DNA of 64,000 nucleotides from an uncultured Myxococcales bacterium (GCA_903895725.1 CAITUV010000048.1:93487-157486), one strand, 5' to 3'. Counted from the first letter of the stretch, positions 51,366 to 60,760 are shown. Notes: generated by a model not told the origin, from the sequence alone. A program made the numbers and translations.

Positions 51366-54300
51366 ATGCGCCGGCGACTCTCTTCTTGTGCGGTGTTGGC
51401 TCGTGGGATCGGATTGCCGGCCTTGCTGGTGCTGTCCGCTTGCGGCAACCCGGGGACGACCACGCTACGCGGCTCGGATTCCGGGGATGCGGCCGCACTC
51501 GAGACCGCCGTGCAGGATGCGGCGTTGGACAGCGGGCTCTCCGAGATTCACTTCAAGGATTCTTCGAGTCTGGATGGGGTGCCCGAGCTTGCCTACGAAT
51601 TCGGGGGCGACCCGGGGGGACCCGCCTGCGCTCCAGGCACAGGATGTTTCCTCGACCCTTGCACCAACAACAGCCAGTGCCAGTCCGGCTGGTGCGTGGA
51701 GCACCTGGGAGAGGGGGTCTGCACGTCCGAGTGCCAGGAGGAATGCCCGGCTGGGTGGGAATGCAAGCAGGTGCAGTCGACCGGCCCCGATGTCGCTTGG
51801 GTATGCATTTCCCCGTTCAGCAACCTGTGCAAGCCGTGTGCGACTGCAGCGGACTGCACCAGCCCCGGCGGACTCGAGGATGCCTGCCTCGACTACGGAG
51901 CGGAAGGTGCGTTCTGCGGAGGCACCTGCACTACCAATGCGGACTGTCCCCAGGGGTTCTCGTGCAAGACGTCGAAGACCGTGGACGGAGTCGTTGTGAA
52001 CCAGTGCCTGGCCGATGCAGGGACGTGCCCCTGCACGGCCAAGTCGGTACAGCTCGGCCTGTGGACGCCGTGCGCGTCGGCGAACGAGTGGGGCACATGC
52101 GGCGGGAAGCGGGTGTGCACCAAGGGCGGCCTGTCGCCGTGTGATGCGGCAGCACCGGCCCAGGAAGGATGCAACGGGGTGGACGACGATTGCGACGGTG
52201 TTGCAGATGAGCCGGACGTGGTGAACGGAAACTACGTGAACCTGTGCGACGACGGCAACGGCTGCACCAGTGATGCGTGCCTGGGGGCGGACGGATGCCA
52301 GCAGACGCCGCTCGATTCGGTCGAGTGCATGGACGGGGATTCCTGCACGGTGGGGGACCACTGCGAGAATGGCCAGTGCGTGGGGCTCCCGGTGGTGTGC
52401 GATGACTCGAACCCCTGCACCGACGACAGCTGCGACGGGAAGGGAGGCTGCTCCTCGGTCGACAATTCGGCGGCGTGTGACGACAAGGATCCGTGCACCG
52501 TGGCCGATGTCTGCAAGGGGGGAGAGTGCACCGGCGTTCCCATCAACTGCGACTGCAAGGCGGACGGCGACTGCCTGGCCTTCGAGGACGGCGACCTGTG
52601 CAACGGCACGCTGACGTGCGATACGTCGGTGGTTCCCCACGAGTGCGTCCTGGTACCTGGAAGTGTCATCAACTGCCCGGCGCCGGAGGGCGTGGATGCC
52701 ATCTGCCTGGAGGCATCGTGCGATCCGCTGTCCGGGAAATGCAGCCTCGTCCCGGATCATGAAGGCTTTGCCTGCTCGGACGGAAATGCGTGCACGGTCG
52801 GAGACGTGTGTGCCGCAGGGAAGTGCCAGCCGGGGGCCCCCATGGTCTGTGCGGATAACAACCCGTGCACCGATGATGCGTGCAACGCGCAGGCGGGGTG
52901 CATGTTCACCTTCAACAGCGGCCCGTGCAGCGACAACAACGCATGCACCACCGGTGACGTGTGCAAGTCAGGGGTCTGCTCCACGTCCGGGCTCCTGCTC
53001 TGCGATGATTCGAACCCGTGCACCCAGGACGGCTGCGACGTCCAGGCAGGCTGCACGCACGTGGCCGATGATGCCGCAGTGTGCACCGACCAGAACGCAT
53101 GCACCCTGGGCGATTCGTGCCAGGGAGGGGCGTGCGTGACCAAGGAAGCCCTGGTCTGCTCGGACGGGAATCCGTGCACCACGGACAGCTGTCTGCCCGA
53201 GAGCGGCTGCCTGTTCAAGCTCAATGAGCTGCCCTGCGACGACGGCAATCTGTGCACGTCCGGGGACCACTGCCATCTGGGGGGCTGCATCGGCGGATCC
53301 CCTCTGCTCTGCAACGACTCGAATCCGTGCACCGATGATTCGTGCGAGGCAAAGGTGGGGTGCGTGTTCAAGGCCAACTCGGCTCCTTGTGACGACGGGA
53401 ATGCGTGCACGCTGGGGGACACCTGCAGCCAGGGGTGGTGCAAGGGCACGTCGAGTCTGACCTGCGACGACAGCAACCCCTGCACGACGGATACCTGCAA
53501 GCTTGGAGTCGGATGCGTGTACGAGAACAACTCGTTGCCCTGCGACGACGGAAATGCCTGCACGTCGGGCGATATGTGTGCAGGAGGCAAGTGTGCTTCC
53601 GGGCCTGTCGTCGACTGCAACGATGGGAATGCCTGCACCGACGAGGTCTGCAACAAGGCGACCGGCTGCACCTACGAGGCCGTGGACTGCAATGATTCGA
53701 ACGCCTGCACGACGGACTCGTGCGACAAGACCAAGGGGTGCGGCCACGTGGACATCACCGCCACGTGCGATGACGGGAACATCTGCACGATGGACTCGTG
53801 CGACCCCGCCAAGGGGTGCATGAATTCGAACAACAGCCAGCCGTGCGACGACGGCAGTGCCTGCACGTCGGGCGATGCCTGCTCCAACGGTACCTGCAAG
53901 GGCGGACCCATGGTGCTTTGCAGCGACGGCAAGCCGTGCACGCAGGATCTCTGCGATCCGGCGATCGGGTGCATCTACCCACCCATCGCCCCCTGCTGCG
54001 GCAATAGCGTTGTGGAGGGGGGGGAATCGTGCGACGACGGCAACAATGTCGGCGGTGACGGCTGCTCCGCCACCTGCACGACGGAAGGGCCGTTGTGCGT
54101 GACCATGGGCGTTGATGTCCGAACGCTCGAGCAGACCCCGGACAAGTGGAAGCAGAGCTCGTGCCAGAGCCTTTGTGAGGACACGCCGACCGTGATTCCG
54201 GCGGGGTGGCACATCGCGACCAAGGAGGAGGTAGCTCATCTCACCAAGAAGCTGTCCTTCGGATCGTGCGCTGCCTACGGAATCTGCGGCTCTTACTGGT

Positions 54301-54446
54301 ACGGAAGCGGCGGGGAGCTGACCGCGGGGTGCAGCATGCTGCACTACACCTGTCCGACCGGCGGCTGCACCGCGTACACCACACACTGCTACACGCAGGT
54401 CCTTCTTATTCGAGACGGACGGGTGGGAACCTGCACGACCAACTGA
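51366..54446 (+). CDS. Modular lipoprotein: shared Cys module, long CTDC repeat array, unassigned Trp/Cys C-domain
   Basis: A 1026-residue lipoprotein (ATG 51366, G-rich ribosome site, lipobox LSAC, Cys26). Residues about 75-265 are the shared disulfide module, ending in C-N-G-V-D-D-D-C-D-G. About 600 residues (275-875) follow of C-D-D-S/G-N-x-C-T-x-D-x-C-x(4)-G-C units alternating with P-C-D-D-G-N-A-C-T-x-G-D-x-C units, the longest array of the family here. One myxobacterial C-G-N-S-V-V-E-G-G-E-S-C-D-D-G-N-N unit (about 877-905) closes it. The last about 115 residues are different: P-A-G-W-H-I-A-T-K-E-E-V-A-H-L and a Cys/Trp-rich end. This resembles the G-W-H-x-P-T start of FISUMP/DUF1566-like lectin folds, a tentative match. 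Surface stalk plus binding head is the likely plan. Confidence 0.9.
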   Translation: MRRRLSSCAVLARGIGLPALLVLSACGNPGTTTLRGSDSGDAAALETAVQDAALDSGLSEIHFKDSSSLDGVPELAYEFGGDPGGPACAPGTGCFLDPCTNNSQCQSGWCVEHLGEGVCTSECQEECPAGWECKQVQSTGPDVAWVCISPFSNLCKPCATAADCTSPGGLEDACLDYGAEGAFCGGTCTTNADCPQGFSCKTSKTVDGVVVNQCLADAGTCPCTAKSVQLGLWTPCASANEWGTCGGKRVCTKGGLSPCDAAAPAQEGCNGVDDDCDGVADEPDVVNGNYVNLCDDGNGCTSDACLGADGCQQTPLDSVECMDGDSCTVGDHCENGQCVGLPVVCDDSNPCTDDSCDGKGGCSSVDNSAACDDKDPCTVADVCKGGECTGVPINCDCKADGDCLAFEDGDLCNGTLTCDTSVVPHECVLVPGSVINCPAPEGVDAICLEASCDPLSGKCSLVPDHEGFACSDGNACTVGDVCAAGKCQPGAPMVCADNNPCTDDACNAQAGCMFTFNSGPCSDNNACTTGDVCKSGVCSTSGLLLCDDSNPCTQDGCDVQAGCTHVADDAAVCTDQNACTLGDSCQGGACVTKEALVCSDGNPCTTDSCLPESGCLFKLNELPCDDGNLCTSGDHCHLGGCIGGSPLLCNDSNPCTDDSCEAKVGCVFKANSAPCDDGNACTLGDTCSQGWCKGTSSLTCDDSNPCTTDTCKLGVGCVYENNSLPCDDGNACTSGDMCAGGKCASGPVVDCNDGNACTDEVCNKATGCTYEAVDCNDSNACTTDSCDKTKGCGHVDITATCDDGNICTMDSCDPAKGCMNSNNSQPCDDGSACTSGDACSNGTCKGGPMVLCSDGKPCTQDLCDPAIGCIYPPIAPCCGNSVVEGGESCDDGNNVGGDGCSATCTTEGPLCVTMGVDVRTLEQTPDKWKQSSCQSLCEDTPTVIPAGWHIATKEEVAHLTKKLSFGSCAAYGICGSYWYGSGGELTAGCSMLHYTCPTGGCTAYTTHCYTQVLLIRDGRVGTCTTN

Positions 54447-54480
54447 AGTTGAGTTTTTTCCAGGGGAGGGGGGAGCACCC

Positions 54481-56232
54481 ATGAATGTGCTGATTCCGGT
54501 GCTGGTGGGGGCGGGGGTCTTGCTGCTGGGCAGCCGGTTCTACGGACGATATCTGGCGAGGCGTCTCGGGATCGAACCGTCCCGAAAGACACCGGCGGTG
54601 GAGCACTCGGATGGCCGCGACTTCGTGCCGACTCGCACGGCGGTCCTGTTTGCGCACCACTTTTCGGCGATTGCGGGGGCCGGGCCGATCCTGGGGCCCA
54701 CGATTGCCGTGCTCTTCGGGTTCGCACCGGCCTGGCTCTGGGTCGTGCTGGGCGGCGTGTTCTTCGGTGCGGCCCATGATTTTGCCGCGCTGTTTGCGTC
54801 GGTCCGACAGGGGGGCCGCTCGATGGCCGAGGTGGCCCGCAATTCCCTGGGCAATGCCGGGTTTGCCCTGTTCATTCTCTTCACGCTTGTTCTCATCGTG
54901 CTGGTGACGTCGGCCTTCCTCGCTGCCACCGCGGTCTCGCTGACCTCGATGTGGCCAGCGGCCAAGCTCGGCGTGGATCCGGCCAACACGATCATGCGCA
55001 CGGTTCAGGGAGAGGGCGGCAGCCTCGTGGTCATCGGCGGCATTGCGTCGATGTCGGTCGTGATCATCACGTTGGCATCGCCGTTCCTGGGCTGGCTCAT
55101 TTACAGGAGAGGGCTGAAGACGTGGCTCGCCTACGTTCTTGCGTCGGCCGTCTGCCTCCTGTCCATCGTGGCGGGAGTCTACTTCCCGATCCGGCTCGAC
55201 CCCAACGTCTGGATGGTGGTGCTGTCCATCTATGTTCTTTTCGCCGCAGGGCTGCCGGTTTGGCTCATTCTCCAGCCTCGTGATTTCATCAACGTCCAGA
55301 TCCTCTATGTCGGCATTGCCGCCCTGGTGGTGGGGATCGTCGTGGCCGGGCTGGGAGGGCTCGAGATGAGTGCTCCGGCGTTTGCCCTGGAGAGGGCGCA
55401 GGAGTCCGTGCTTCTGGGACCGGTCTGGCCCTTCCTGTTCACCACGATTGCCTGCGGTGCGATCTCCGGATTCCATTCGATGATTGCGACGGGAACCACG
55501 GCCAAGCAGGCCTCCACTGAGAAGGATCTCAAGAGGCTGGGCTACGATGGAATGCTGCTGGAGAGCCTCCTGGCCCTGTGCGTCATCGTGGTGGTCGGGG
55601 CGGTGCTGTCCACACAGGACTACGTGTCCATCGTTCATCCGGCGGCACCAGGGGCCAAGTCGAACCCCATTCTCGCGTTCTCTCTGTCGGTCGGGGGACT
55701 CCTGCAGAAGGCCTTCGGGATTCCCACGGCCGGCGGGACCGTGTTCGGAATCCTCCTGGTCGAGGGGTTCGTGGTGACCACGCTCGATGCCGCGGTGCGA
55801 ATCAACCGCTACCTGTTCGAGGAGCTCTGGACCATCCTGTTCAAGGAGAAGCAGCCGGGTCTCCTCAGGCATCACTGGTTCAATTCTGGATTGTCCGTGG
55901 TCCTGATGTGGATCCTGGCCTATACGAATGCGTTCCAGGCCATCTGGCCGGTCTTCGGATCGGCGAACCAGTTGCTTGCGGCCCTGGCCCTCGTGGCCGT
56001 GTCCGCGTGGCTCATGTCCATGGGGAAGAGGCCGCTGTTCACGCTCCTTCCGGCCGGAGCGATGCTGGTCACCACGCTGGGGGCCCTCGCACTTCTGGCC
56101 CCACGCTACCTCGACGGGGGGCAGTATGCCCTGTTTGCGGCCGATCTGGCCTTGATCGGGCTTTCCGGCGCGCTCGTCGTCGTTGCAGGCCGCAAGCTGT
56201 TGCAGCTGAGTGCTCGCACTTCCACCCGATAG
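54481..56232 (+). CDS. cstA: Carbon starvation protein A-family transporter
   Basis: A 583-residue polytopic inner-membrane protein, ATG 54481 with GGGAGGGGGGAG upstream. It shows CstA landmarks: F-A-H-H-F-S-A-I-A-G-A-G-P-I-L-G-P at about 57-73, V-F-F-G-A-A-H-D-F near 100, G-A-I-S-G-F-H-S-M-I-A-T-G-T-T near 328, and F-G-S-A-N-Q-L-L-A-A-L near 500. The family imports peptides and, in enterics (CstA/BtsT), pyruvate. Length is that of the shorter members. It starts 34 bases after the modular lipoprotein gene and may share its transcript. Peptide uptake fits the surface peptidases of this region. Confidence 0.92.
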   Translation: MNVLIPVLVGAGVLLLGSRFYGRYLARRLGIEPSRKTPAVEHSDGRDFVPTRTAVLFAHHFSAIAGAGPILGPTIAVLFGFAPAWLWVVLGGVFFGAAHDFAALFASVRQGGRSMAEVARNSLGNAGFALFILFTLVLIVLVTSAFLAATAVSLTSMWPAAKLGVDPANTIMRTVQGEGGSLVVIGGIASMSVVIITLASPFLGWLIYRRGLKTWLAYVLASAVCLLSIVAGVYFPIRLDPNVWMVVLSIYVLFAAGLPVWLILQPRDFINVQILYVGIAALVVGIVVAGLGGLEMSAPAFALERAQESVLLGPVWPFLFTTIACGAISGFHSMIATGTTAKQASTEKDLKRLGYDGMLLESLLALCVIVVVGAVLSTQDYVSIVHPAAPGAKSNPILAFSLSVGGLLQKAFGIPTAGGTVFGILLVEGFVVTTLDAAVRINRYLFEELWTILFKEKQPGLLRHHWFNSGLSVVLMWILAYTNAFQAIWPVFGSANQLLAALALVAVSAWLMSMGKRPLFTLLPAGAMLVTTLGALALLAPRYLDGGQYALFAADLALIGLSGALVVVAGRKLLQLSARTSTR

Positions 56233-56299
56233 TCAGCCGGTCTGAGCGTCCCTGCGGCAAGGACAGTGGCGTCCATGGCCGCTGACACTTTCTTGGCTC

Positions 56300-56328
56300 T
56301 TGCCTCCGCTGGGGGAAACGTGGATACT
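56300..56328 (+). promoter_or_regulatory. Possible promoter for the 56385 gene
   Basis: TTGCCT, 17 bases, GATACT, leader about 50 bases to the ATG at 56385. Each box matches four of six consensus bases. Confidence 0.35.
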
Positions 56329-56384
56329 GTATATGGACAGATGGGTGTATGAATGGTGCGTACGCTGACTTAGGAGGGAGAGCC

Positions 56385-56762
56385 ATGGCAACGGACAAGC
56401 AGGAGCGCCTGGTGTTGGAGAAGATGGGGGTCCGGTGGGCGGTGCTGACGGCCTGGGTCCTCGATCTGGGGACGCGGGGGGCCAAGGCTCCGACCGGGAT
56501 CCAGCAGCGGCTGGACCAGACCTATGCCAAGCTTTCGAGCGGCTGTTTTTCCAGCTGCGAGATCGGGTGCACGCTCAACGAGGTGGAGGCGACCCTGACC
56601 TCGATGGACGCCTCCCGGGGCGACAGCCGCGTGGACTACTGGACCGACCTGCTTGGCAAGGCGATGGGCGAGGGAACACCGCCCAAAGAAGTGCTCAATA
56701 TCCCGGCGGTGCAGGTCTACTACTCGGATTGCCACATGGGCGGGTGCAACTGCAGGAACTGA
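56385..56762 (+). CDS. Small cytoplasmic Cys-containing protein
   Basis: 125 residues, ATG 56385 behind AGGAGGGAG. There is no signal peptide or membrane segment, in contrast to most neighbours. The N-terminal half looks helical. The middle has C-F-S-S-C-E-I-G-C and the end has D-C-H-M-G-G-C-N-C-R-N, so six Cys and one His could bind a metal or cluster. No family is recognised. It is a short stand-alone gene with its own promoter candidate and faces a convergent lipoprotein gene 54 bases away. Confidence 0.7.
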   Translation: MATDKQERLVLEKMGVRWAVLTAWVLDLGTRGAKAPTGIQQRLDQTYAKLSSGCFSSCEIGCTLNEVEATLTSMDASRGDSRVDYWTDLLGKAMGEGTPPKEVLNIPAVQVYYSDCHMGGCNCRN

Positions 56763-56816
56763 GGTTTGTCGGGTCCCCGGCAGTCACCCCGGAGGGCAAC
56801 ATCAGCCCCGCCGCGG

Positions 56817-57392
56817 CTACTCGCACTTGACCCCTGAGATGGGACAGCAGACCACCTTCTTGTCGCAGTCCGGCATCGCCGTGTGGACGTGTTCGACGAG
56901 GGTGTCCTTGCACATGCAGGGGGTGTAGTCGGAAAGGTCGACCTCGAAGGGGCAGGTCGGCACATCGACCACTTCCTCGGGCGTCTCGGGGACATCTTCA
57001 GCCACCTCGGGCGGAACCACGAGATCCTGCTCCGGGACAACGTCCTGACCGACCACCTCGGGATCCTTCTCGAGCAGCTCGTGGTCTTCGCAGCGCAGCC
57101 CCCCGATCTTCGGGCAGCACACCACCTGCGTCTTGCATCCGGGCACCTGGGCGTCGGGGTCGGTCGCAATCATGCCGTAGCAATCGCAGGGCAGAAGGCC
57201 CGTCAGGATCACTTCGTCCGGACAGACCGGAAGCGGCGCATCGGCCGTTGTTTCAGGCACACTGGCCACGTCTTCCTGCCGAGGCGCGCGGGTGTCCTGG
57301 GGCTCGCTCTCCTTCTTCCCGTTGTCGCTGTCGCAGCCGCTCAGCGCGGCCAAACCGAGAATCATCAGGGAAACGATCATCGTCGTCTTCAT
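56817..57392 (-). CDS. Cys-rich lipoprotein with duplicated C-C-P unit
   Basis: A 191-residue lipoprotein (ATG 57392, AGGAGGAGG upstream, lipobox LSGC, Cys20) with an acidic/Pro linker. It has two similar Cys units: L-L-P-C-D-C-Y-G ... G-C-K-T-Q-V-V-C-C-P-K-I-G-G-L-R-C-E near 65-110, and Y-T-P-C-M-C-K-D ... D-C-D-K-K-V-V-C-C-P-I-S-G-V-K-C-E at the C-terminus. A stretch rich in Val, Pro, Glu and Asp separates them. The duplication within a small lipoprotein suggests two copies of a compact disulfide fold. Family unknown. Confidence 0.8.
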   Translation of the reverse strand: MKTTMIVSLMILGLAALSGCDSDNGKKESEPQDTRAPRQEDVASVPETTADAPLPVCPDEVILTGLLPCDCYGMIATDPDAQVPGCKTQVVCCPKIGGLRCEDHELLEKDPEVVGQDVVPEQDLVVPPEVAEDVPETPEEVVDVPTCPFEVDLSDYTPCMCKDTLVEHVHTAMPDCDKKVVCCPISGVKCE

Positions 57393-57427
57393 GGCATCCT
57401 CCTCCTGTTCCGTCGCCACCGCACGGA

Positions 57428-57456
57428 CTGATAGAGCAATCGACGCGGGAATGCAA
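57428..57456 (-). promoter_or_regulatory. Sigma-70-like promoter for the 57392 gene
   Basis: On the minus strand TTGCAT (57456-57451), 17 bases, TATCAG (57433-57428), leader about 29 bases. Confidence 0.4.
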
Positions 57457-57589
57457 GCAGTTCCTTCTGCCGCAGCGGATCATCGGTTGCGGACAACTTT
57501 CTTGACATCTGGCTGGCCATCGGGCAGACCCGGAGCCCGGGAGGGCGGGGAATCCAATGGACCGGAGGCCCGCTCCAGGGAGGTCCGTC

Positions 57590-58177
57590 GTGTCGAGAGC
57601 GTCCATGAATGTGCTTCTGCCTCTGCTGGCCGGCTGCCTGGCAGCATCCTGCGCCGGAGGAACGTACGTCTGGGTCAGTCAGGACCGTTTCGTTGCTGAG
57701 CTGCCGCAGGAAGCTGGGGACTACAGGGGAAAGCCGATCTTCATGCCGGGTTTCGAGAACCGGGCCGACGACACGTCGATGTTCTACTACTACAGCCCGG
57801 ACCGGACCGTGAAGTACGAGGGGGCTCCGTCGATTCAGTCGTACCTCTGGTACTGCTTTGAGAAGGCCTTCCGGAAGGCGGGAATGCGCGTCTACTCCGA
57901 AGGGGGCCCGGTCTATGCACCGGAGCTTCAGCTCCGCATCCTCTCATGGACCGACCGGGAGATGGTGCTGGAGGTCGCATTGCTGAGGGAGACCGAGGAG
58001 GTCTTCTCCGACAAGTTCGCCATTCCGGGGGATCCGCCCCAGGGCGCCCAGCCCGCCGAGCTGGAGGCCGCTGCCTATCGGATGGTGAATGCGGCGGTCA
58101 GCGAGATCCTCAGGGACCGGCGTTTTTCCGAGGTCTTCCAGGCCGTCGGCCGCGGGAACGGCGACGACGAGCCGTGA
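57590..58177 (+). CDS. Small lipoprotein of unknown function
   Basis: 195 residues if read from GTG 57590, which has GGAGG 6 bases upstream; the ATG at 57605 lacks a ribosome site. The signal MSRASMNVLLPLLAGC (Cys16; a second candidate is Cys21 in AASC) marks a lipoprotein. The mature part is alpha/beta, with strands such as KPIFMPGFENRA and LQLRILSWT, a helix PSIQSYLWYCFEKAFRKAGM, and a long C-terminal helix. The arrangement resembles auxiliary lipoproteins of the YajG/PqiC/ABC-transport type, but I see no diagnostic motif, so that is only a suggestion. Monocistronic. Confidence 0.75.
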   Translation: MSRASMNVLLPLLAGCLAASCAGGTYVWVSQDRFVAELPQEAGDYRGKPIFMPGFENRADDTSMFYYYSPDRTVKYEGAPSIQSYLWYCFEKAFRKAGMRVYSEGGPVYAPELQLRILSWTDREMVLEVALLRETEEVFSDKFAIPGDPPQGAQPAELEAAAYRMVNAAVSEILRDRRFSEVFQAVGRGNGDDEP

Positions 58178-58228
58178 TCCGGCCGGACGGGCGATGAAGC
58201 GGTATCCATGAGCGGGGGCGATCCCCAA

Positions 58229-60622
58229 TCATCGGCTCCGGGCTGCCCGGATCTCCTGGCCTCTCTTCTCGGCTTTCTCCCACATGCGGATGTAAGCCTC
58301 CGCCGAGCGGAAGAGAGGCTCCAACGCCTTGTCATCGGGTGCGTCGGCGACCGCATCCTGGATGAGCTCGGGCAGGAGACCGATGTGCACCATCCCCTCC
58401 TGGTCGAAGTCGATGGCCCGGTTTCCGACATAGGGCTGAGTGAACTCCACGTCCCCTGCATAGGAGGTGAACGGGTAGGTCATCGGATTGGGCTGAGGCT
58501 TGCCGCAGGCACCCTGCGCAAATCGGGGCCCCGGCGCCCCCGCGATGCCGTTGAAGTCGATGCCGAGGCTGACACCCGGATATTGCCCCTTGGACTCGAT
58601 GAGGGCTGCCCGGTCCGCCAGCGACTTGAGCGTCGAGCCCGGGTTGTCGGGGTCCTGGCAACGGTCCAGGCCGAACGTGGCCACACCGCCGGTGGCGAAC
58701 AGTCGGCCGTTCCAATGCCGTCCGTGGGTACCGGCTCCGGGGTAATCATTGGCCTCGAGGATCTCGTAGGCGCGGCGGTATGACCATTGCGGGAAGTGGT
58801 CGATCTCGATAATCATCCCCCTGGCCATCAGGCCGGAAAACAGGGCTTCGCCGATCGGCGTGATGGTGGCGTTCTGGCACCACTCGCCTTCGAGCGGCGG
58901 GGCCATGAGCTTGTCGAGATACTTCAGGGCTACGGGCAACGGGTCCTTCTCGAAGCCCAGCGTGTCTTCCGGAGCGGGCGAAAGGTATTCGTCACGGGGC
59001 TTCAGAAGGCCTCCGTAGGTGATCCCGCCGGAGTCCCACCCCGTGGGCATGTCGTCGGTTACGCACTCCTGCGTGTAATTCAGCCAATGCCCCGTGATCA
59101 GGAAGTTGCCGGCCTGGAGGAAGCCGCGGCTGCCATCCCCCGGGGAGAAGCGGTTGTCGAACTTGTGCACCGGGAAGACCGTCCGAATCCCCCGGGCATA
59201 GTATTCATCGAGCTGTGCCTCCACCCAGGCTTCGTCGCAGGTCGGCCCCCCTTCTCTGGGCGTGAGATAGCAGCGGAACGGATTCGAGGTCTCGATGCCC
59301 AGCACCACCGCCAGCTTGCCGGCTGCGATGACCTTCCTGGCTTCGGCCGGGCTGGTCACGATTCGGAACCAGCCCTTGCCCTCGCCGCCCCATTGGGCAT
59401 CGATGTACCGCTGCATGGCCCAGGTTTCGTCGATGATTCGGTCGATGGAGGTCATGTCCTCGCAGTCGAAGCGGCTCGGATTGAGGCCGCCCCCGACCAT
59501 GATTCCGCAAATCACGTAGTCGGTGGTGGCAAGCTGCACCGTGAGCCGCAGGCCGGCCATCCAGGCCCGCTCGATCCATCGATAATACATCGTCTGGTGA
59601 GTGGACCAGTGACGCGCATCGGGCCAGTCGGTGAAGTCGGGCCAGCCCGCGGTCTCATGGTTCTTCTCCTTGAGCTGTCCCGCCATGAACGCGTCGAGCA
59701 CGGCCTTGAACGCCTCCCCGCCGATTCCGACGTAGTCGTTCACGTAGCCGAAGATGTCCTTGCGACCGTCCTCGCCATGAATCACGGAGCAATCGGGGAG
59801 TGCGTGCGGAACGCCCAGCCTGTGGAACGCTGCTCCGTGGTAGATTCCGCCGCCGAAGCCGAGGTTGGACATGATGTGCTCGTGGATGTCCGCAATCCCG
59901 TACAGCGTGCCGTCCTCGAACGTGGTCTTCGTCACGATGCCCGAGGCGTCGAGGGACAACTCGGGGTAGGGGGTGCAGCCCTCCGCCGGCTCCAGCGTGA
60001 CGGGAGCCCCGATGCTGTCTCCGGTTCCTTCCAGTCCCAGCAGAGCCTCGCTCTGCCGGTTTCGAAGCTGGTAGGCGGAGGCGGATTCGGAATGGACTTC
60101 GAAGGCCCACTCCGCCTCGGAGATGTAGTCGTCGTCGACCAGGGTGACGTCGGACTGCACTTCGAGCGCCCGTCCGATCTTCCCTGCGGAGTCGATGAGA
60201 TATCCCCGGTCGACATCGTAGAGAACGTAGGTGTCGAGGTCGGCAGCCTGGAGGTAGAACCGCTCGGCTCCGTCGGCGGATGGGGTGAACCCGAACGAAT
60301 CGTCCGTCGTCCTCGAGAGCCACTGATCGCCGGACCGGAGGGAAACGCACTGTCCCCCCAGCCCCTGCAGGGGAACGGTCGGCAGATCCGGTTCCAGGAC
60401 ATCCACGGCGGAATCCCGAGCGAGGGCATCCTCCCCGGAGTCCGAAGCCCGCACGTCCCGTGCATCCCCCTGTCCCCGACCGTCCGGAAGTCCACCGTCG
60501 TCACTCTTGCCGGAGCATGCGGCGGCGCCGGCGAGGAGCGCGACTACGAGAAGCAGGCTCCGAAGCTCCGATGTCAGACCGACCCCTGCATTGCCTATCG
60601 TCAAACGCCGTATCGGATCCAC
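58229..60622 (-). CDS. Exported amidohydrolase/membrane-dipeptidase-like lipoprotein
   Basis: A 797-residue protein. GTG 60622 was chosen because GGGGGTGG lies 5 bases upstream and because the ATG at 60664 overlaps the -10 box of the promoter. The signal ends in GAAAC (Cys36), followed by an Asp/Gly linker. Residues about 80-225 look like a beta-trefoil or fascin-like domain (C-V-S-L-R-S-G-D-Q-W, Y-Q-L-R-N-R-Q-S). The rest is a metal-dependent TIM barrel: I-A-D-I-H-E-H near 245-251, I-E-T-S-N-P, P-V-H-K-F-D-N-R-F, E-I-D-H-F-P-Q-W-S, G-T-H-G-R-H-W-N-G and G-I-D-F-N-G near the end. This resembles renal-dipeptidase (M19)-like amidohydrolases. An extracytoplasmic peptidase or amidase is likely; the substrate is unknown. 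Confidence 0.85.
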   Translation of the reverse strand: MDPIRRLTIGNAGVGLTSELRSLLLVVALLAGAAACSGKSDDGGLPDGRGQGDARDVRASDSGEDALARDSAVDVLEPDLPTVPLQGLGGQCVSLRSGDQWLSRTTDDSFGFTPSADGAERFYLQAADLDTYVLYDVDRGYLIDSAGKIGRALEVQSDVTLVDDDYISEAEWAFEVHSESASAYQLRNRQSEALLGLEGTGDSIGAPVTLEPAEGCTPYPELSLDASGIVTKTTFEDGTLYGIADIHEHIMSNLGFGGGIYHGAAFHRLGVPHALPDCSVIHGEDGRKDIFGYVNDYVGIGGEAFKAVLDAFMAGQLKEKNHETAGWPDFTDWPDARHWSTHQTMYYRWIERAWMAGLRLTVQLATTDYVICGIMVGGGLNPSRFDCEDMTSIDRIIDETWAMQRYIDAQWGGEGKGWFRIVTSPAEARKVIAAGKLAVVLGIETSNPFRCYLTPREGGPTCDEAWVEAQLDEYYARGIRTVFPVHKFDNRFSPGDGSRGFLQAGNFLITGHWLNYTQECVTDDMPTGWDSGGITYGGLLKPRDEYLSPAPEDTLGFEKDPLPVALKYLDKLMAPPLEGEWCQNATITPIGEALFSGLMARGMIIEIDHFPQWSYRRAYEILEANDYPGAGTHGRHWNGRLFATGGVATFGLDRCQDPDNPGSTLKSLADRAALIESKGQYPGVSLGIDFNGIAGAPGPRFAQGACGKPQPNPMTYPFTSYAGDVEFTQPYVGNRAIDFDQEGMVHIGLLPELIQDAVADAPDDKALEPLFRSAEAYIRMWEKAEKRGQEIRAARSR

Positions 60623-60662
60623 TTTCGCCACCCCCGAGTGCCCGGTCAGCCCGGACCGCGAC

Positions 60663-60691
60663 ATAGTGCTCTATTCGTCGGCTCGGCGCAA
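60663..60691 (-). promoter_or_regulatory. Sigma-70-like promoter for the 60622 gene
   Basis: On the minus strand TTGCGC (60691-60686), 17 bases, CACTAT (60668-60663). Leader about 34 bases to the GTG at 60622. Confidence 0.45.
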
Positions 60692-60760
60692 GGTCTTGAG
60701 GCAGCGATTCTGACGGGGAAAGGTTGGCCAGGGAGGGGGGGGAGTGCGCCGTCCGGCGAC

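Noticed and set aside
53160..53900. Regularly spaced repeats that might suggest a CRISPR array
   Set aside because: The periodicity comes from codons of Cys-rich protein repeats in one long frame; units vary and there are no unique spacers.
52968..54482. A minus-strand open frame of about 500 codons
   Set aside because: Shadow of the CTDC repeat array at 51366-54446.
57502..57507. TTGACA upstream of the 57590 gene
   Set aside because: A perfect -35 but no -10 at any sensible spacing, so I did not call a promoter.
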